Shown: positions 43,495 through 52,991 of the stretch, one piece after another
How the letters are laid out: every line of letters starts with the position of its first letter
Numbering within the stretch: the first letter of the stretch is position 1
NCBI RefSeq assembly: GCF_000813965.1
Contig: NZ_JWLI01000005.1
Span: forward strand, 124,001 to 188,000
Direction of reading: 5' to 3'
Source of the DNA: Leisingera sp. ANG-M7
GTDB taxonomy: Bacteria > Pseudomonadota > Alphaproteobacteria > Rhodobacterales > Rhodobacteraceae
Length of the DNA: 64,000 bases
Position numbers and translations under genes: made by a program
Notes under the pieces: model-generated
The model's input: only the letters and a program-made list of their open reading frames with translations
The model's database searches: none
What the model was told of the DNA's origin: nothing

Positions 43495-43965
43495 GCGATA
43501 AAACATATAGCGCCCGGCCGGTATGCCGTCGGGGCCACTCAACTCTTCAAAGCCGGTCAGCGGCTGGCCGGAAACGATAAGCCCGCCAGAGACCATGACT
43601 CGAGCAATCACCGGCGAGAGTGCGGCCGCTTCTGCAACGTCTTTTTCTTTGACCCCGAAACCGAAGTCATAGTGTGCGAGGGCAACCTTGTGACCGCTTG
43701 CCGCAAGCTGCTCCAGCATCGGTCTGGCTTCACCCTGAAGAAAGTCCTTTTCCGGCGGGACGCATGACGGATGGCATTGCAGAATCCGATCAATGACCCA
43801 GATCCGGCGGGCGCTCACGATTTCGCGCAAGTGGTCATAGGTGCGACCGTTGCCGAGCCCCATGTCCAGAACATCACCTTTGACTTGATTGATCTGTTCC
43901 GCGGCCCAGTTCAATCCGTCTCGCTGGGCAGTCAGACGGCGCAGCATGGAATCTAGACGGCTCAT
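43486..43965 (-). CDS. Class I SAM-dependent methyltransferase, small
   Basis: A 159-residue Rossmann methyltransferase. VLDMGLGNGRTYDHL is motif I for SAM, and WVIDR with the acidic residue of motif II follows; ALAHYDFGFG may hold motif III/IV. It starts directly after the deacetylase stop (TGAATG) and is the last gene of the seven-gene glycan operon. A sugar or lipid O-methylation role is inferred from context only. Confidence 0.75.
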   Translation of the reverse strand: MSRLDSMLRRLTAQRDGLNWAAEQINQVKGDVLDMGLGNGRTYDHLREIVSARRIWVIDRILQCHPSCVPPEKDFLQGEARPMLEQLAASGHKVALAHYDFGFGVKEKDVAEAAALSPVIARVMVSGGLIVSGQPLTGFEELSGPDGIPAGRYMFYRAG

Positions 43966-44724
43966 TCAAGACATCCTTTCGTCATAGATCCAAGCCTCGC
44001 CCGGGCCGTCAAGCAGGCGCTTTGCGAGCGCGCCGGTGAAAGACCAAGTTGCCTCATCATGGACAAGATGGTGAGTGAGGAGCCCATAGGGTTCCGTGTT
44101 GTCCGCATCGCCCATTCGGCGGTCGCGCAACTGACGTGCCACCTGCATTATCAGCTTGTCCAGCGGTAGTAGGCCGCGGCCGCCTTTCCAGTCTATCGGA
44201 TCCAGATGCGTGTTTACACGCAACAGGCCGGAAGCGGGTTTGGCAGCCTTGCGGGGTGTGAAAGTTGACACAGCAGTGTAGCCGGTACCTGCCAGCCAGG
44301 TCAGCATTTCCGGTGAAATCCGGTTCCACGGCGGTACAAACATTGGACGCAGGCAACCGCCAAACAAGTTCTGCATCGCAGTCAGGCCGCGCTCGGCGTC
44401 ATCCAGCAGTTCTTCCAGCGGTCGGTGCGCACCGAATTCGGCCTTCTTTTCACCTGCCGGTGCGTGGTTCTGATGGGACCAGCCGTGGACGACCGGGACG
44501 AGTGTTGGATGCTCCGCGATGAAACGGGCCAGATCAGGTGTCGCGCCTTGCGGGATCACGGCCAAATGTACCGGAAGATCTAGGTCTGCCGAAAGCGCTG
44601 CCAGCCGTTCCAGTTCAGAAGAATGGGACATTGCATCATCGTCTCGCCACCACAGGGGCAGCCTTAACCCTGCCTGCTGCCAGTGGTCCAGTTCCTGGTC
44701 CAGCTCGCTCCAATCCGGTGTCAT
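43966..44724 (-). CDS. Polysaccharide deacetylase-fold (NodB/CE4-like) protein
   Basis: A 252-residue protein. WWRDDDAM at residues 25-32 holds the Asp pair of CE4 enzymes and HGWSHQNH the metal HxxxxH. Then PMFVPPWNRISPEML matches the RxPxG/W-type motif of this fold. There is no signal peptide or helix, so it would act inside the cell on a sugar intermediate, unusual for a polymer deacetylase. It overlaps the upstream glycosyltransferase stop by one base (TAATG). Confidence 0.82.
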   Translation of the reverse strand: MTPDWSELDQELDHWQQAGLRLPLWWRDDDAMSHSSELERLAALSADLDLPVHLAVIPQGATPDLARFIAEHPTLVPVVHGWSHQNHAPAGEKKAEFGAHRPLEELLDDAERGLTAMQNLFGGCLRPMFVPPWNRISPEMLTWLAGTGYTAVSTFTPRKAAKPASGLLRVNTHLDPIDWKGGRGLLPLDKLIMQVARQLRDRRMGDADNTEPYGLLTHHLVHDEATWSFTGALAKRLLDGPGEAWIYDERMS

Positions 44725-45857
44725 TAGCGCCCTCCCGCAAGTTCTGCGGCAATCTCCACGCTTCGGACCGCCCCGTCAAACCTGAAACCGCCTGCAAGCC
44801 GCGGCGATGCTTGCATTGCTGTCTTGACCGCAGCGCATAGCGATTCAGGGGAAAGGAGCGCAGTTTCAAGGATCTCTATGCCCTTCAATGGTGCGAGACT
44901 GGCCGCGCGCAAGCCTTGTTCCGTCTCGTTTCCCGCGTCGAAGGGCACAAAAACAGCAGGCGTGCCAGCCTGCAAAATATCCAGTGCAGTATTGTAGCCG
45001 CACATGCTGACCGAGGCTGCGGCGTGTGAAAGCATCTGTCGGAAGTCCTGACGGGCTGGCTCCAGCAGGGCAGGGGACCTGGCCTTGGAAAAATCTGCAA
45101 TGCGAACATTGGCATCTGAGCCGCCAACGAGCAATCGCCAGGGCGTGCCGGGCATCAGCTTGGCGGCCTCTAGGGCGCAGCGATAGAGCGGTGTTCCCAC
45201 GCTACCGCCGCCAGCGCTAACAAGCACTTCGCCTGCGCCTGCCTGATCCGGGTGAGGGCCAGCAGCGGTTGGGGCCACATACCCGGTGTAACGCAGCTTG
45301 GCTGCCAGTAAATCAGAGACCGGCCAGCTGGCGTTGAGGCGGGTGGCTGCGGGATCGGAGTGTACCAGCACGGCGTCAAAGTGCTTAGCGATCACCGCAT
45401 CGGCCTTTTCCGCTTTCTCCGGCTTGGAAGGAGGGGCGAGGATGTCGCGGATGGAGGACAGGATCACAGGCCGCAGAGGCAGTGTTCTGGCAGTTTCAAG
45501 CAGCGCCAGAAATTCCTTCCGTAGGGAACGGCGGCCAAAAGGGTAAAGCTCAGTAATCAACACGTCAGGTTGCAAATTACGCAGTGCAGCGCAAATGGCT
45601 GTCTGGCGTCGTGCAAAATACGCTTCATCAGCTAGCGTACTGTTTTCTGTCAGGAGGCGGGTGAAGTCGACCCCGTCAGAGCGCAAAGGAGGCAGCTGAA
45701 GCAAATCAATTCCATCCGTGTTGAGCTGCGGTGCCGGGAAGCCGCCGGAGACGGCCTGAACCCTGTGGCCTGCTGCGATGAAGGCCCGGGCCAATGTGAG
45801 GGCCCTGGACAAGTGGCCAGTACCCAGCAGATGCGTGACGGCAATCAGAACTTTCAT
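44724..45857 (-). CDS. Glycosyltransferase, GT28/MurG-like
   Basis: 377 residues, GT-B fold. N-terminal TGHLSRALTLARAFIAAGH is the acceptor-side glycine loop; the C-terminal half has VLVSAGGGSVGTPLY, SMCGYNTALDILQAGTPAVFVPFDAGNETEQGLRA, as in MurG-type nucleotide-sugar binding sites. It shares the GHLxRxxxLA and GYNT elements with the first gene of the operon (48773-49999), so the two are probably paralogues. It overlaps the phosphatase gene by 4 bases. Confidence 0.82.
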   Translation of the reverse strand: MKVLIAVTHLLGTGHLSRALTLARAFIAAGHRVQAVSGGFPAPQLNTDGIDLLQLPPLRSDGVDFTRLLTENSTLADEAYFARRQTAICAALRNLQPDVLITELYPFGRRSLRKEFLALLETARTLPLRPVILSSIRDILAPPSKPEKAEKADAVIAKHFDAVLVHSDPAATRLNASWPVSDLLAAKLRYTGYVAPTAAGPHPDQAGAGEVLVSAGGGSVGTPLYRCALEAAKLMPGTPWRLLVGGSDANVRIADFSKARSPALLEPARQDFRQMLSHAAASVSMCGYNTALDILQAGTPAVFVPFDAGNETEQGLRAASLAPLKGIEILETALLSPESLCAAVKTAMQASPRLAGGFRFDGAVRSVEIAAELAGGR

Positions 45858-46441
45858 GAAGCATCCTTGCGGAGCAGCCGAATCGGGTCCGGCCAGGGAC
45901 GAAGGTCTCGACCATCAATCTCGATTACGAACAGGCGGTTCCGCTTTATGCGGAATGGGGCGGGGCCGTCGAAATCCCAGCCGTGCGCCCGCGCAAGAAT
46001 CATTCGTATGATACCGATATGGCAAACGGCAATAGCATCCTGTTTCAGCGCATGAAGCCAAGGCTCGATACGCGACCAGACTTCCGCCGGGCTCTCTCCC
46101 CCGGGTGGACGGTAGTTCCAGCCCCATTCTTCGATGTCGCGAAATCCGCTGTCCGGGGCAGCTTTCAGATCCAAACCGTGGAACCCTTCCCAATCTCCCC
46201 AGTTCATTTCGATGAGTTCAGATGCAGTTCGAGGGTTGTGTCCGGTGACGAGCAGGGCGGTTTCCGCTGCCCGTGTCAGTGGACTGGACCAAAGCTCTGC
46301 CTGCTGCCAGTCCTCTGGCAGGGTGTAGCCGATGAGTTCTGCGCGGGCAGCGCGGTCAAGCGGTATGTCACTGCGGCCTTGGATGCGGCCGGCGCGGTTC
46401 CAGGCAGTATGCCCGTGGCGTAGTAGAGCAAGGCGGATCAT
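45854..46441 (-). CDS. Histidine phosphatase (phosphoglycerate mutase-like)
   Basis: A 195-residue branch-1 histidine phosphatase. LLRHGHTAWN holds the phospho-accepting His, and ELIEMNWGDWEG and VCHIGIIRMILA the other catalytic residues. In a glycan operon it could remove phosphate from a glycosylated intermediate, as GpgP does in glucosylglycerate synthesis; that is inference. The start at 46441 makes an ATGA overlap with the gene in front; a longer frame to 46477 is not needed. Confidence 0.85.
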   Translation of the reverse strand: MIRLALLRHGHTAWNRAGRIQGRSDIPLDRAARAELIGYTLPEDWQQAELWSSPLTRAAETALLVTGHNPRTASELIEMNWGDWEGFHGLDLKAAPDSGFRDIEEWGWNYRPPGGESPAEVWSRIEPWLHALKQDAIAVCHIGIIRMILARAHGWDFDGPAPFRIKRNRLFVIEIDGRDLRPWPDPIRLLRKDAS

Positions 46442-47526
46442 GCGGCGGGGTCCATCAGAGGCATAACTGTTCCCCAAAAAGCCTGAGCGGCAGCGGGAGC
46501 AAGGTGCTTGTTTGAAACATAGTCGCGGGCATCCTTGGCAGTTTCTGCACGCAGCTCAGAGTTTGCAAGCAGCTGGGCGGTAAAGGATGCGAGAGCCTGT
46601 GCCCCTGATTCCGGCGCAGGGTAGGCCTTGGGCAGCAGTACATCCCGCACTCCTGGACGGTCCTGAGCGGCAACTGGAAGTCCATGGGCCTGAGCCTCCA
46701 GATAAACCATGCCAAAGGCTTCGTTCACTCCAGGCCACAGAAACAAGCTGGCCTTTGCATAGGCTGCAGACAGTTCCGCGCGAGTGAGTTGGCCCAGGAA
46801 GCGGACCCTATCCGCAAAGGGGGCCATAAGTGCCTTGACCTCAGGCCGAGCCGGACCATCTCCTGCGATATCCAGGCGCCACTTCCCGGGCAGGTGGGCA
46901 AGCGTTTCTGCTATGATGCCATAAGAGGCTAGTTTGTCTCCAGGGCGCATCATGCCGACTGCCAGGATAGGGCCGTCCAGAGAAGAGAGAACAGGCAGTC
47001 CCTCACGCGGAAGGAAAGGCGGCAAGCATGTGATGATCTGGCTGCCATGCCGGTCACGATCCAACGCAAACCGGTCTTGTTCCGTGAAATAGAAAATTGC
47101 ATCTGCAGCATCAGCGGCCGCATGGGCCGCCTTGGCGAATTTGGCCCAGGGGCCGGTCAAGCGTTTTTGGGCGCGGGTGGATTCTATCTGCACATACGGG
47201 ATGCCGCGGGCTCGTGCCACGGCGGGGCCAATCAGGTCCGGGGCCTTGTAGTAGTTGTGATACGTGACCCAGAGATCCGCTTTAGGCATTTCGGCAATCA
47301 GACGGCGGATTTCGCCTTCCGCACTTGCGCGCAGGTCAGCTTGCCGCTCTCTGTCGCCTTGCTTGTCATAGATCCTAAGGTCCGAAGCAAGCTGCACCTC
47401 TGCGCGGCTGGACTTGAATAGCGCAATAAGGTTGCGTGCTATCTCGCGGTCGCCGGAAGGTACAGGGTGGTGCGGCGGTTTCATCGGCGCGTAGAAGACA
47501 ACCCGTTTTCCGGCTCCCGGCTGCAT
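46438..47526 (-). CDS. Glycosyltransferase family 4 protein
   Basis: 362 residues, GT-B. The donor-site E-x7-E motif is in WPGVNEAFGMVYLEAQAHGLPV, with the preceding GDGPARPEVK strand. The N-terminal domain has MKPPHHPVPSGDREIARNL, typical of enzymes that position an acceptor. No membrane helix is predicted. It is third in the operon, starting 5 bases after the gene in front. Confidence 0.85.
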   Translation of the reverse strand: MQPGAGKRVVFYAPMKPPHHPVPSGDREIARNLIALFKSSRAEVQLASDLRIYDKQGDRERQADLRASAEGEIRRLIAEMPKADLWVTYHNYYKAPDLIGPAVARARGIPYVQIESTRAQKRLTGPWAKFAKAAHAAADAADAIFYFTEQDRFALDRDRHGSQIITCLPPFLPREGLPVLSSLDGPILAVGMMRPGDKLASYGIIAETLAHLPGKWRLDIAGDGPARPEVKALMAPFADRVRFLGQLTRAELSAAYAKASLFLWPGVNEAFGMVYLEAQAHGLPVAAQDRPGVRDVLLPKAYPAPESGAQALASFTAQLLANSELRAETAKDARDYVSNKHLAPAAAQAFWGTVMPLMDPAA

Positions 47527-47531
47527 GGCGT

Positions 47532-48776
47532 TCAGCCGCTCTTCAGCATGGAATTCAGCCGTTTCGAAAGCTGGGCAATTCCAGGATCCATCCCGAAATC
47601 GCTGCGCAAACGGACCAAAGCGGACTGCGCCATTTCTGCCAGTTTCAGGGGGTGCCGGGCAGCATAGAGCAGACTTTCTGCCAGCGCCTCAGGGCTGTCG
47701 TCGCTCAAAAGTCCATGGATCCCGTGGTCTATGAACTCCGGGATCGCTGAGACAGGGGTCGACAGAATCGGCAAAGCCTGCGAGGCCGCCTCCATCAGCA
47801 CGTTCGGCAGTCCGTCTCGATCACCATCGGCTGCCACTCGGCTGGGCAGTACAAACAGGTCTGATGAGCGCATTGCCTCAATCACCTCCGGCTGGTCGCA
47901 GGCACCGCGCCAAGTGATGCGATCGGCAATGCCTGCATCTTCTGCCATATCTTGCAAAAGGTCACCCAGCCCGCCGCCACCGATATGAGTCCAGTGCCAG
48001 TCAAGACTTGCAGGCAGTAAAGCCAGTGCGGCAATCAGGCGGTCGAACCCCTTTTTTTCAACCAAGCGGCCTACAGACATGAAGCGTATGGGGTCTTGAT
48101 GCTGGCGCGGCCGGCGTTCCGGCGGCGCAGGAAAACGGGTCAAGTCCAGCCCGTGATAGACCAAATCAACACGTTCAGGTGTATCCGCCACTTCCTGCAG
48201 ATGCTTAGCACCAAAGCCGGTGCACGTGGCACCGAAGGCAGCGCCGTAATGGGCTGCGGAGAGCTTTTCCTGGATTTCCCATCCTGGTGAAGTCCAGATA
48301 TCCTTGGCGTGGGCTGAAAAGCTCCACGGCAGTCCCCGCATGATTGCCGCATAGCGAGCAACAGAGGAGGGAGTGTGCAGGAAATGCGCGTAGATGCCCA
48401 GGACCCCATCGGGCATTTCCGCCGCCAGAACACAAGCCTGGCCGAAACGGCGGATACGGTTAGGCGTCGCGTCACGGCGCAAGTCGGCCCGCCAAATGCG
48501 GTAGGCCGCGCGGTATCCAGGCAATTGCTGAGCAATTTCGCGCGCGCGCCAGACCCGTACCGGTTCTTCATGCAGGTATTCAGGCAGGTAATTTACATGC
48601 GCCTTAAGCTGTGCGTGCAACGGATGGCGCTTGATGTCCGTAGGGTGGCGCAGCGACCAAATCTCCAAAGCATGGCCCGCGGCTTCCAGTGCAACCAGTT
48701 CCTGGGCGATGAAGGTTTCGGACAGGCGTGGCCAGCCCTTTACCACCACTGCAAGAGGCGGGCGGGCAGTGTTCAT
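47532..48776 (-). CDS. Glycosyltransferase family 4 protein (WcaL/colanic-acid type)
   Basis: 414 residues. KGWPRLSETFIAQELVALEAAGH is the N-terminal signature of exopolysaccharide-type GT4 enzymes; RFMSVGRLVEKKGFDRLIAAL and LPSRVAADGDRDGLPNVLMEAASQALPI (donor site) follow. It overlaps the first gene of the operon by 4 bases. It supports an export-type or surface glycan rather than storage. Confidence 0.88.
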   Translation of the reverse strand: MNTARPPLAVVVKGWPRLSETFIAQELVALEAAGHALEIWSLRHPTDIKRHPLHAQLKAHVNYLPEYLHEEPVRVWRAREIAQQLPGYRAAYRIWRADLRRDATPNRIRRFGQACVLAAEMPDGVLGIYAHFLHTPSSVARYAAIMRGLPWSFSAHAKDIWTSPGWEIQEKLSAAHYGAAFGATCTGFGAKHLQEVADTPERVDLVYHGLDLTRFPAPPERRPRQHQDPIRFMSVGRLVEKKGFDRLIAALALLPASLDWHWTHIGGGGLGDLLQDMAEDAGIADRITWRGACDQPEVIEAMRSSDLFVLPSRVAADGDRDGLPNVLMEAASQALPILSTPVSAIPEFIDHGIHGLLSDDSPEALAESLLYAARHPLKLAEMAQSALVRLRSDFGMDPGIAQLSKRLNSMLKSG

Positions 48777-49999
48777 TCAGCGGCCTCTTTGCGTGTGTCC
48801 TGAAGCAGCGCGGTGACGCGCCGGGTCACATAGTCGAGACCGTCCAGCAGCCCCTCGGAACCAGCGGCGGAGGGCGGGGGCTGGGTTGCTAGTGCACGGA
48901 TTGCCCTGGCTAGTGCTGGCGCGGTCCAGCCGTCCCGGAACTCATCCAGCATGGTCGTTAGACCGATCTCTTCAGCCCGGCTGGCGCGTATCCATTGCTC
49001 CAGTCGAGGCGTGGTGCGAGGCACGATGACTGCCGGCTTGTCAAAAGAAAGAACCTCGCAAAACGTGTTGTAACCACCCATACAGACCACGCCCTGAGCG
49101 CCGGCAAACAAAGTCTCGATCTGAGATTCGAATCCGACGGCGGTGACGCGGCCATCCAGCCGTGCAACCCGCTCCTCAAAATCCTGACGGGTTTCGCCGG
49201 ACAGAAAGGGGCCATAGACCAGTACCGCGCGCGGAGAGAGGCTCGGGTCGGCTTCATATGCCGACAGCACCAGGTCCACCATCATTTCACCATCGCCACC
49301 ACCGCCGGGCGTAACCAGCAAGTATGGCTGCTCGGGCGGTTCTCCGACTTCACCAAGATCGCGGCGCAGGTAGCCGGTCCAATGCATTCGGTCTTGCATC
49401 TCTGCAGTGAAGGGCAGCCCGGCGGTCGGGTCATACACAGACCGGGGACCATACACCCAGATTTCATCGTAGAAATCACGGGTCGCTTCGACTGCGTGTT
49501 TGCGTTCCCATTCGGCGGCCAGCACCTCTGGCTCATCCAGCACGTCCCGCAGGCCTAGCACCATCTTACAACGGCCGCGGGATTTCAGAAGGTCCAGTGC
49601 TGGCATCAGTTCGCCGCGAAATCCGGTAGGTTCCTTGTCAGCGACGAGCACGTCAGGATCGTATTGCTCGACAGTAGAGCGGATCAGAGCCGCGCGCAGC
49701 TCCGCGGTTTCCTCGATGCTCATGCCCATGGTGCGCGAGGCGTAGGATCCGTCCGAGCGCTTGATTACGCCCGGCAGGCGCACATGGTCGACGCGTGTCG
49801 GAAATGAGAACCTGCCTGCTACCGGCGACCCGGTAAGGATCAGCGCCGAAGCTTCGGGGTTTGCCGCTGTAATTGCTCCCGCCAGCGCTCGTGAACGCCG
49901 CAGATGACCCAGCCCGAAAGTGTCGTGGCTGTAGAACATAATCCGGGGACCACGCTTTCCGGCGTCCGAATTGGGTTGGGTGAAGCCCGCGTCTGTCAT
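48773..49999 (-). CDS. Glycosyltransferase, GT28/MurG-like, first gene of the glycan operon
   Basis: 408 residues. FYSHDTFGLGHLRRSRALAGAI is the glycine loop, VTPGGGGDGEMM begins the second domain, and VCMGGYNTFCEVLSFDKPAVIVPR is the donor-nucleotide site. It resembles MurG and diacylglycerol glucosyltransferases in layout, but no membrane-association helix stands out. It leads a coupled series GT28-GT4-GT4-phosphatase-GT28-deacetylase-methyltransferase. Confidence 0.83.
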   Translation of the reverse strand: MTDAGFTQPNSDAGKRGPRIMFYSHDTFGLGHLRRSRALAGAITAANPEASALILTGSPVAGRFSFPTRVDHVRLPGVIKRSDGSYASRTMGMSIEETAELRAALIRSTVEQYDPDVLVADKEPTGFRGELMPALDLLKSRGRCKMVLGLRDVLDEPEVLAAEWERKHAVEATRDFYDEIWVYGPRSVYDPTAGLPFTAEMQDRMHWTGYLRRDLGEVGEPPEQPYLLVTPGGGGDGEMMVDLVLSAYEADPSLSPRAVLVYGPFLSGETRQDFEERVARLDGRVTAVGFESQIETLFAGAQGVVCMGGYNTFCEVLSFDKPAVIVPRTTPRLEQWIRASRAEEIGLTTMLDEFRDGWTAPALARAIRALATQPPPSAAGSEGLLDGLDYVTRRVTALLQDTRKEAAE

Positions 50000-50394
50000 T
50001 TGACTACCTTAAGGGGGTTCTGGGCGGCTTCCATCAATGGGTATGCCTCTGCGGCTGAGGAGGCGCGCCAGCTTTTACTGCCGGTCGTCTCCGGGCGCGT
50101 GCTTCCATGCTCGGCCATCTTTCGCCTCAGTTTGCGCGTCCTATATCCATTTGCGGCAGGGCGCGGTCAGTATTTGCTTCAGCCGCCTGAGGTCCTTGCT
50201 GATTGCCAGCCGGGACCGCGGCATTGTGGTGCTAAGCCCGATGGGCAGATATCTGAATTTGTATAGCCCGGAGCCAGGGTGCATGCAATCATGCGGCATT
50301 GTTGCAAGGCGCACGGTAATTTGCGCGCGCGCCATTTGCGCAACGCTCCGGCAGATGGTTAATTTGACTCGAGTTTCCATAAGGATAGGCGGCC
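50000..50394. other. Intergenic region between the glycan operon and the MscS-type gene
   Basis: 395 bases between divergent starts. Open frames here have unlikely, Cys/Arg-rich products and cross into the neighbours, so I do not call a gene. It should hold both promoters. A GC-alternating stretch at about 50321-50340 (GCGCGCGCGC-like) is notable. No Pho box or other known site is visible. Confidence 0.4.
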
Positions 50395-52782
50395 ATGCAG
50401 CTTTTTTTCTTTCGGTTTTTGCTCTGTCTGCTGCTGGGGGTCGGGCTGACAGCTCACACCAGCGCGCAAGAAAGTGACGCTGGGAGTGCAGAGGCACTGT
50501 CCCGAGCAATTGAGCAAGCGGCCGAAAGCGGTGTCAACGTGCTGGTTGTTGACAGCAGCGGGAGGTTGCTGAATGCGCCGCCTGAAGGCGGGCAGCCGAT
50601 TGATCACTCTGCATCGGGAGCGATGGAGCAGCCGTCGGCACTGATGAAGGCGCAGTCCAAAGTTGCGGCGTTCCGGGCAGAATTGAACAGCCGGCTGGAA
50701 GCACTGCCTTATTCAGTCTTCGAAATGCAATATATCCTGCGCCAGACCAGCCCTGACGGGCGCATTATGACTTATGTGGAAGTGCTGGGCTGGAGTGTGC
50801 TGTTCCTTCTGATCGGACGTTGGCTGTCAGTGGAGATATACGGCAAGCGGTTTGCCAAGAAGTTCGTGGTCTCACGGATCCGTGAAACACCGGAAGGGTA
50901 TCAGGAAAAAATGCCGTTTCTGGTGTTCCGTTTCCTCATGGGATTTGGGGCCACGGTATTTGCAATGATCTTTGCAGCGCTGACCTCGTATCTGATTTTC
51001 GGCGCTTCAGGTGATCCGTCCATCGAGTTTACTGTCACGGCGATTTTCACAGCCTATTTCCTCGCACGCACGGTGTCGGACTTGTGGCGAATGGTTTTGT
51101 CGCCATTTTTGGCGCAGTACCGTATCCCGGTGTTTTCCGACCGGGATGCCAAGCGGCTTTACATTTGGGCCTCTTTGCTGGCGACTTACGACATTTCGTC
51201 AACACTGTTTGCAACCTGGGTTGGTGATTTCGGTCTCAATTACAACGTTTACGCACTGGTTTACGGCGTTCTGGCATTGGTGGCGATGCTGGGTAATTTG
51301 CTGATGGTGCTGGTCAATGGCAGTGCCATTTCTAATGCCATCCGCGCTGGCCGCTTGCCGGAGGAGTGCTCATGGCTGGTGCGAATTCTGGCATTGGCCT
51401 GGGCTCCTGTACTGATGACCTACATGGTCTTTGGCTGGCTAAAGCTGGCGTTTGACCTCGTTCTTGAGCATGAAGTCTCTATACCACTGATGGCTGGCAG
51501 CTATTTTGTTCTGACTACGATCCTAGTGGTTTATGGGGCGATCAACTATGTCATCGAAAGGTACTTCCGCCGCAACGTTGCCTTTCAATCCGCAGTAGCG
51601 CCATCAGCCGAGGAAAGTGTCGCGCCGGACGCAGGCGGAGATTCGTCCAAGAACGGAAACGCACAGGCGAGCGATGTGGCTGTGGAGTTGGAAGACGAAG
51701 CGGAAGCCCCCCTGAAGCCAAGGCATCCAATCGCCACTTACGAAGATCTCGCTCGCAGAGTTGCAGGCATTCTCGCCTTTGTCGTTGGGGCTTATTCGCT
51801 GGTAATTGTCTGGAACCCGGACGCCAGCTGGCTCACGACCACTGCTGCAGAGCGGGTGGTGGATGTGACTGTCATCCTGTTTATCGGTTACATCGTCTAT
51901 CATCTTTTCCGGATCTGGATCGACAGCAAGATCGACGAGGAAGTGGGTGATGTTCCGGAGGCTGAGCTGGGCGATGAAGGCGGAGCTGGCGGCGCCAGCC
52001 GGCTGGCGACCCTGCTGCCTCTGTTCCGCGGCGCAATACTGGCAGTGGTTCTGGTGTCGATTGTTCTGATCTTGCTCCTGGAGCTGGGGATCAATGTCAG
52101 CCCGCTGTTCGCTGGCGCAGGTGTAGTAGGCCTGGCTGTGGGCTTTGGCTCTCAGACACTTGTACGGGATATCTTTTCCGGCGCATTCTTCTTGATCGAC
52201 GACGCTTTCCGAAAGGGTGAGTATATCGACATCGGGGACGTGAAGGGCACAGTCGAAAAGATATCTGTCCGCTCCTTTCAGCTGCGCCATCATTTGGGCG
52301 CGCTTCACACCATTCCGTTTGGGGAGATCAAGGTTCTGACCAATTACTCCCGGGATTGGGTGATGATGAAGCTGCCCCTGCGAGTGACCTACGACACCGA
52401 TGTGGAAAAGGTTAGGAAACTGATCAAGAAACTTGGGCAAAAACTGATGGACGACCCGGTTGTTGGTCATACCTTCATTCAGCCTCTGAAGTCGCAGGGG
52501 GTGATCGAGATGCAGGACTCGGCAATGATCATCCGGGTGAAGTTCATGACCAAGCCGGGGGACCAGTGGATTGTACGCAAGCGGGTATACCAGGAGATCC
52601 GTGAATTGTTTGCAATTGAAGGCGTCAAGTTTGCGCATCGTGAAGTGACGGTACGCCTCGCGCCGGATCAGGCGGATGAGGTGACACCGAAACAAAAAGA
52701 GGCTGCTCTGGGGGCCGTTCAGGCCGCTATTGACGAAGACTTGCTTGAGGACATGGGCGGCCCCGGCGGCGATGACCGTTGA
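50395..52782 (+). CDS. Large MscS-family mechanosensitive channel
   Basis: A 795-residue inner-membrane protein: signal peptide (about 1-24), periplasmic segment to about 120, then hydrophobic helices near 126-144, 174-202, 211-228, 280-305, 328-350, 362-385, 456-474 and 487-505. The MscS core is at about 545-755: pore helix GVVGLAVGFGSQTLVRDIFSGAFFLIDD, then the beta domain (GEYIDIGDVKGTVEKISVRS). An acidic linker (about 400-440) and an acidic tail are present. It resembles YbiO/DUF3772-type channels that open on membrane tension during osmotic downshock. Confidence 0.9.
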   Translation: MQLFFFRFLLCLLLGVGLTAHTSAQESDAGSAEALSRAIEQAAESGVNVLVVDSSGRLLNAPPEGGQPIDHSASGAMEQPSALMKAQSKVAAFRAELNSRLEALPYSVFEMQYILRQTSPDGRIMTYVEVLGWSVLFLLIGRWLSVEIYGKRFAKKFVVSRIRETPEGYQEKMPFLVFRFLMGFGATVFAMIFAALTSYLIFGASGDPSIEFTVTAIFTAYFLARTVSDLWRMVLSPFLAQYRIPVFSDRDAKRLYIWASLLATYDISSTLFATWVGDFGLNYNVYALVYGVLALVAMLGNLLMVLVNGSAISNAIRAGRLPEECSWLVRILALAWAPVLMTYMVFGWLKLAFDLVLEHEVSIPLMAGSYFVLTTILVVYGAINYVIERYFRRNVAFQSAVAPSAEESVAPDAGGDSSKNGNAQASDVAVELEDEAEAPLKPRHPIATYEDLARRVAGILAFVVGAYSLVIVWNPDASWLTTTAAERVVDVTVILFIGYIVYHLFRIWIDSKIDEEVGDVPEAELGDEGGAGGASRLATLLPLFRGAILAVVLVSIVLILLLELGINVSPLFAGAGVVGLAVGFGSQTLVRDIFSGAFFLIDDAFRKGEYIDIGDVKGTVEKISVRSFQLRHHLGALHTIPFGEIKVLTNYSRDWVMMKLPLRVTYDTDVEKVRKLIKKLGQKLMDDPVVGHTFIQPLKSQGVIEMQDSAMIIRVKFMTKPGDQWIVRKRVYQEIRELFAIEGVKFAHREVTVRLAPDQADEVTPKQKEAALGAVQAAIDEDLLEDMGGPGGDDR

Positions 52783-52991
52783 TACTCTCCTCCAGCTGGC
52801 GGCTGCATGCTCGCCTGCTGGACAGATGGCACGTTCAGCTTGAGAGCAGGTGCAGCGTTGCGCTGGCGTGTGTGATGCCGTGGAAAAGGATTGGGTGGAC
52901 GGGCTTGTGAAGCCTGATTGCGCTCCCTTTTTGGAGAATCCCTCTGCAGCGCGCGACTCATAGCTAAGTTCAGCTTCTTTGGCGTGATTTC

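Noticed and set aside
49110-49130. tRNA-like GATTCGAATCC sequence
   Set aside because: It lies inside a clear glycosyltransferase coding sequence and no cloverleaf can be formed around it.
50037-50477. 146-residue frame upstream of the MscS-type gene
   Set aside because: The product is Cys/Arg-rich without structure and runs into the start of the channel gene, whose signal peptide and start are clear.
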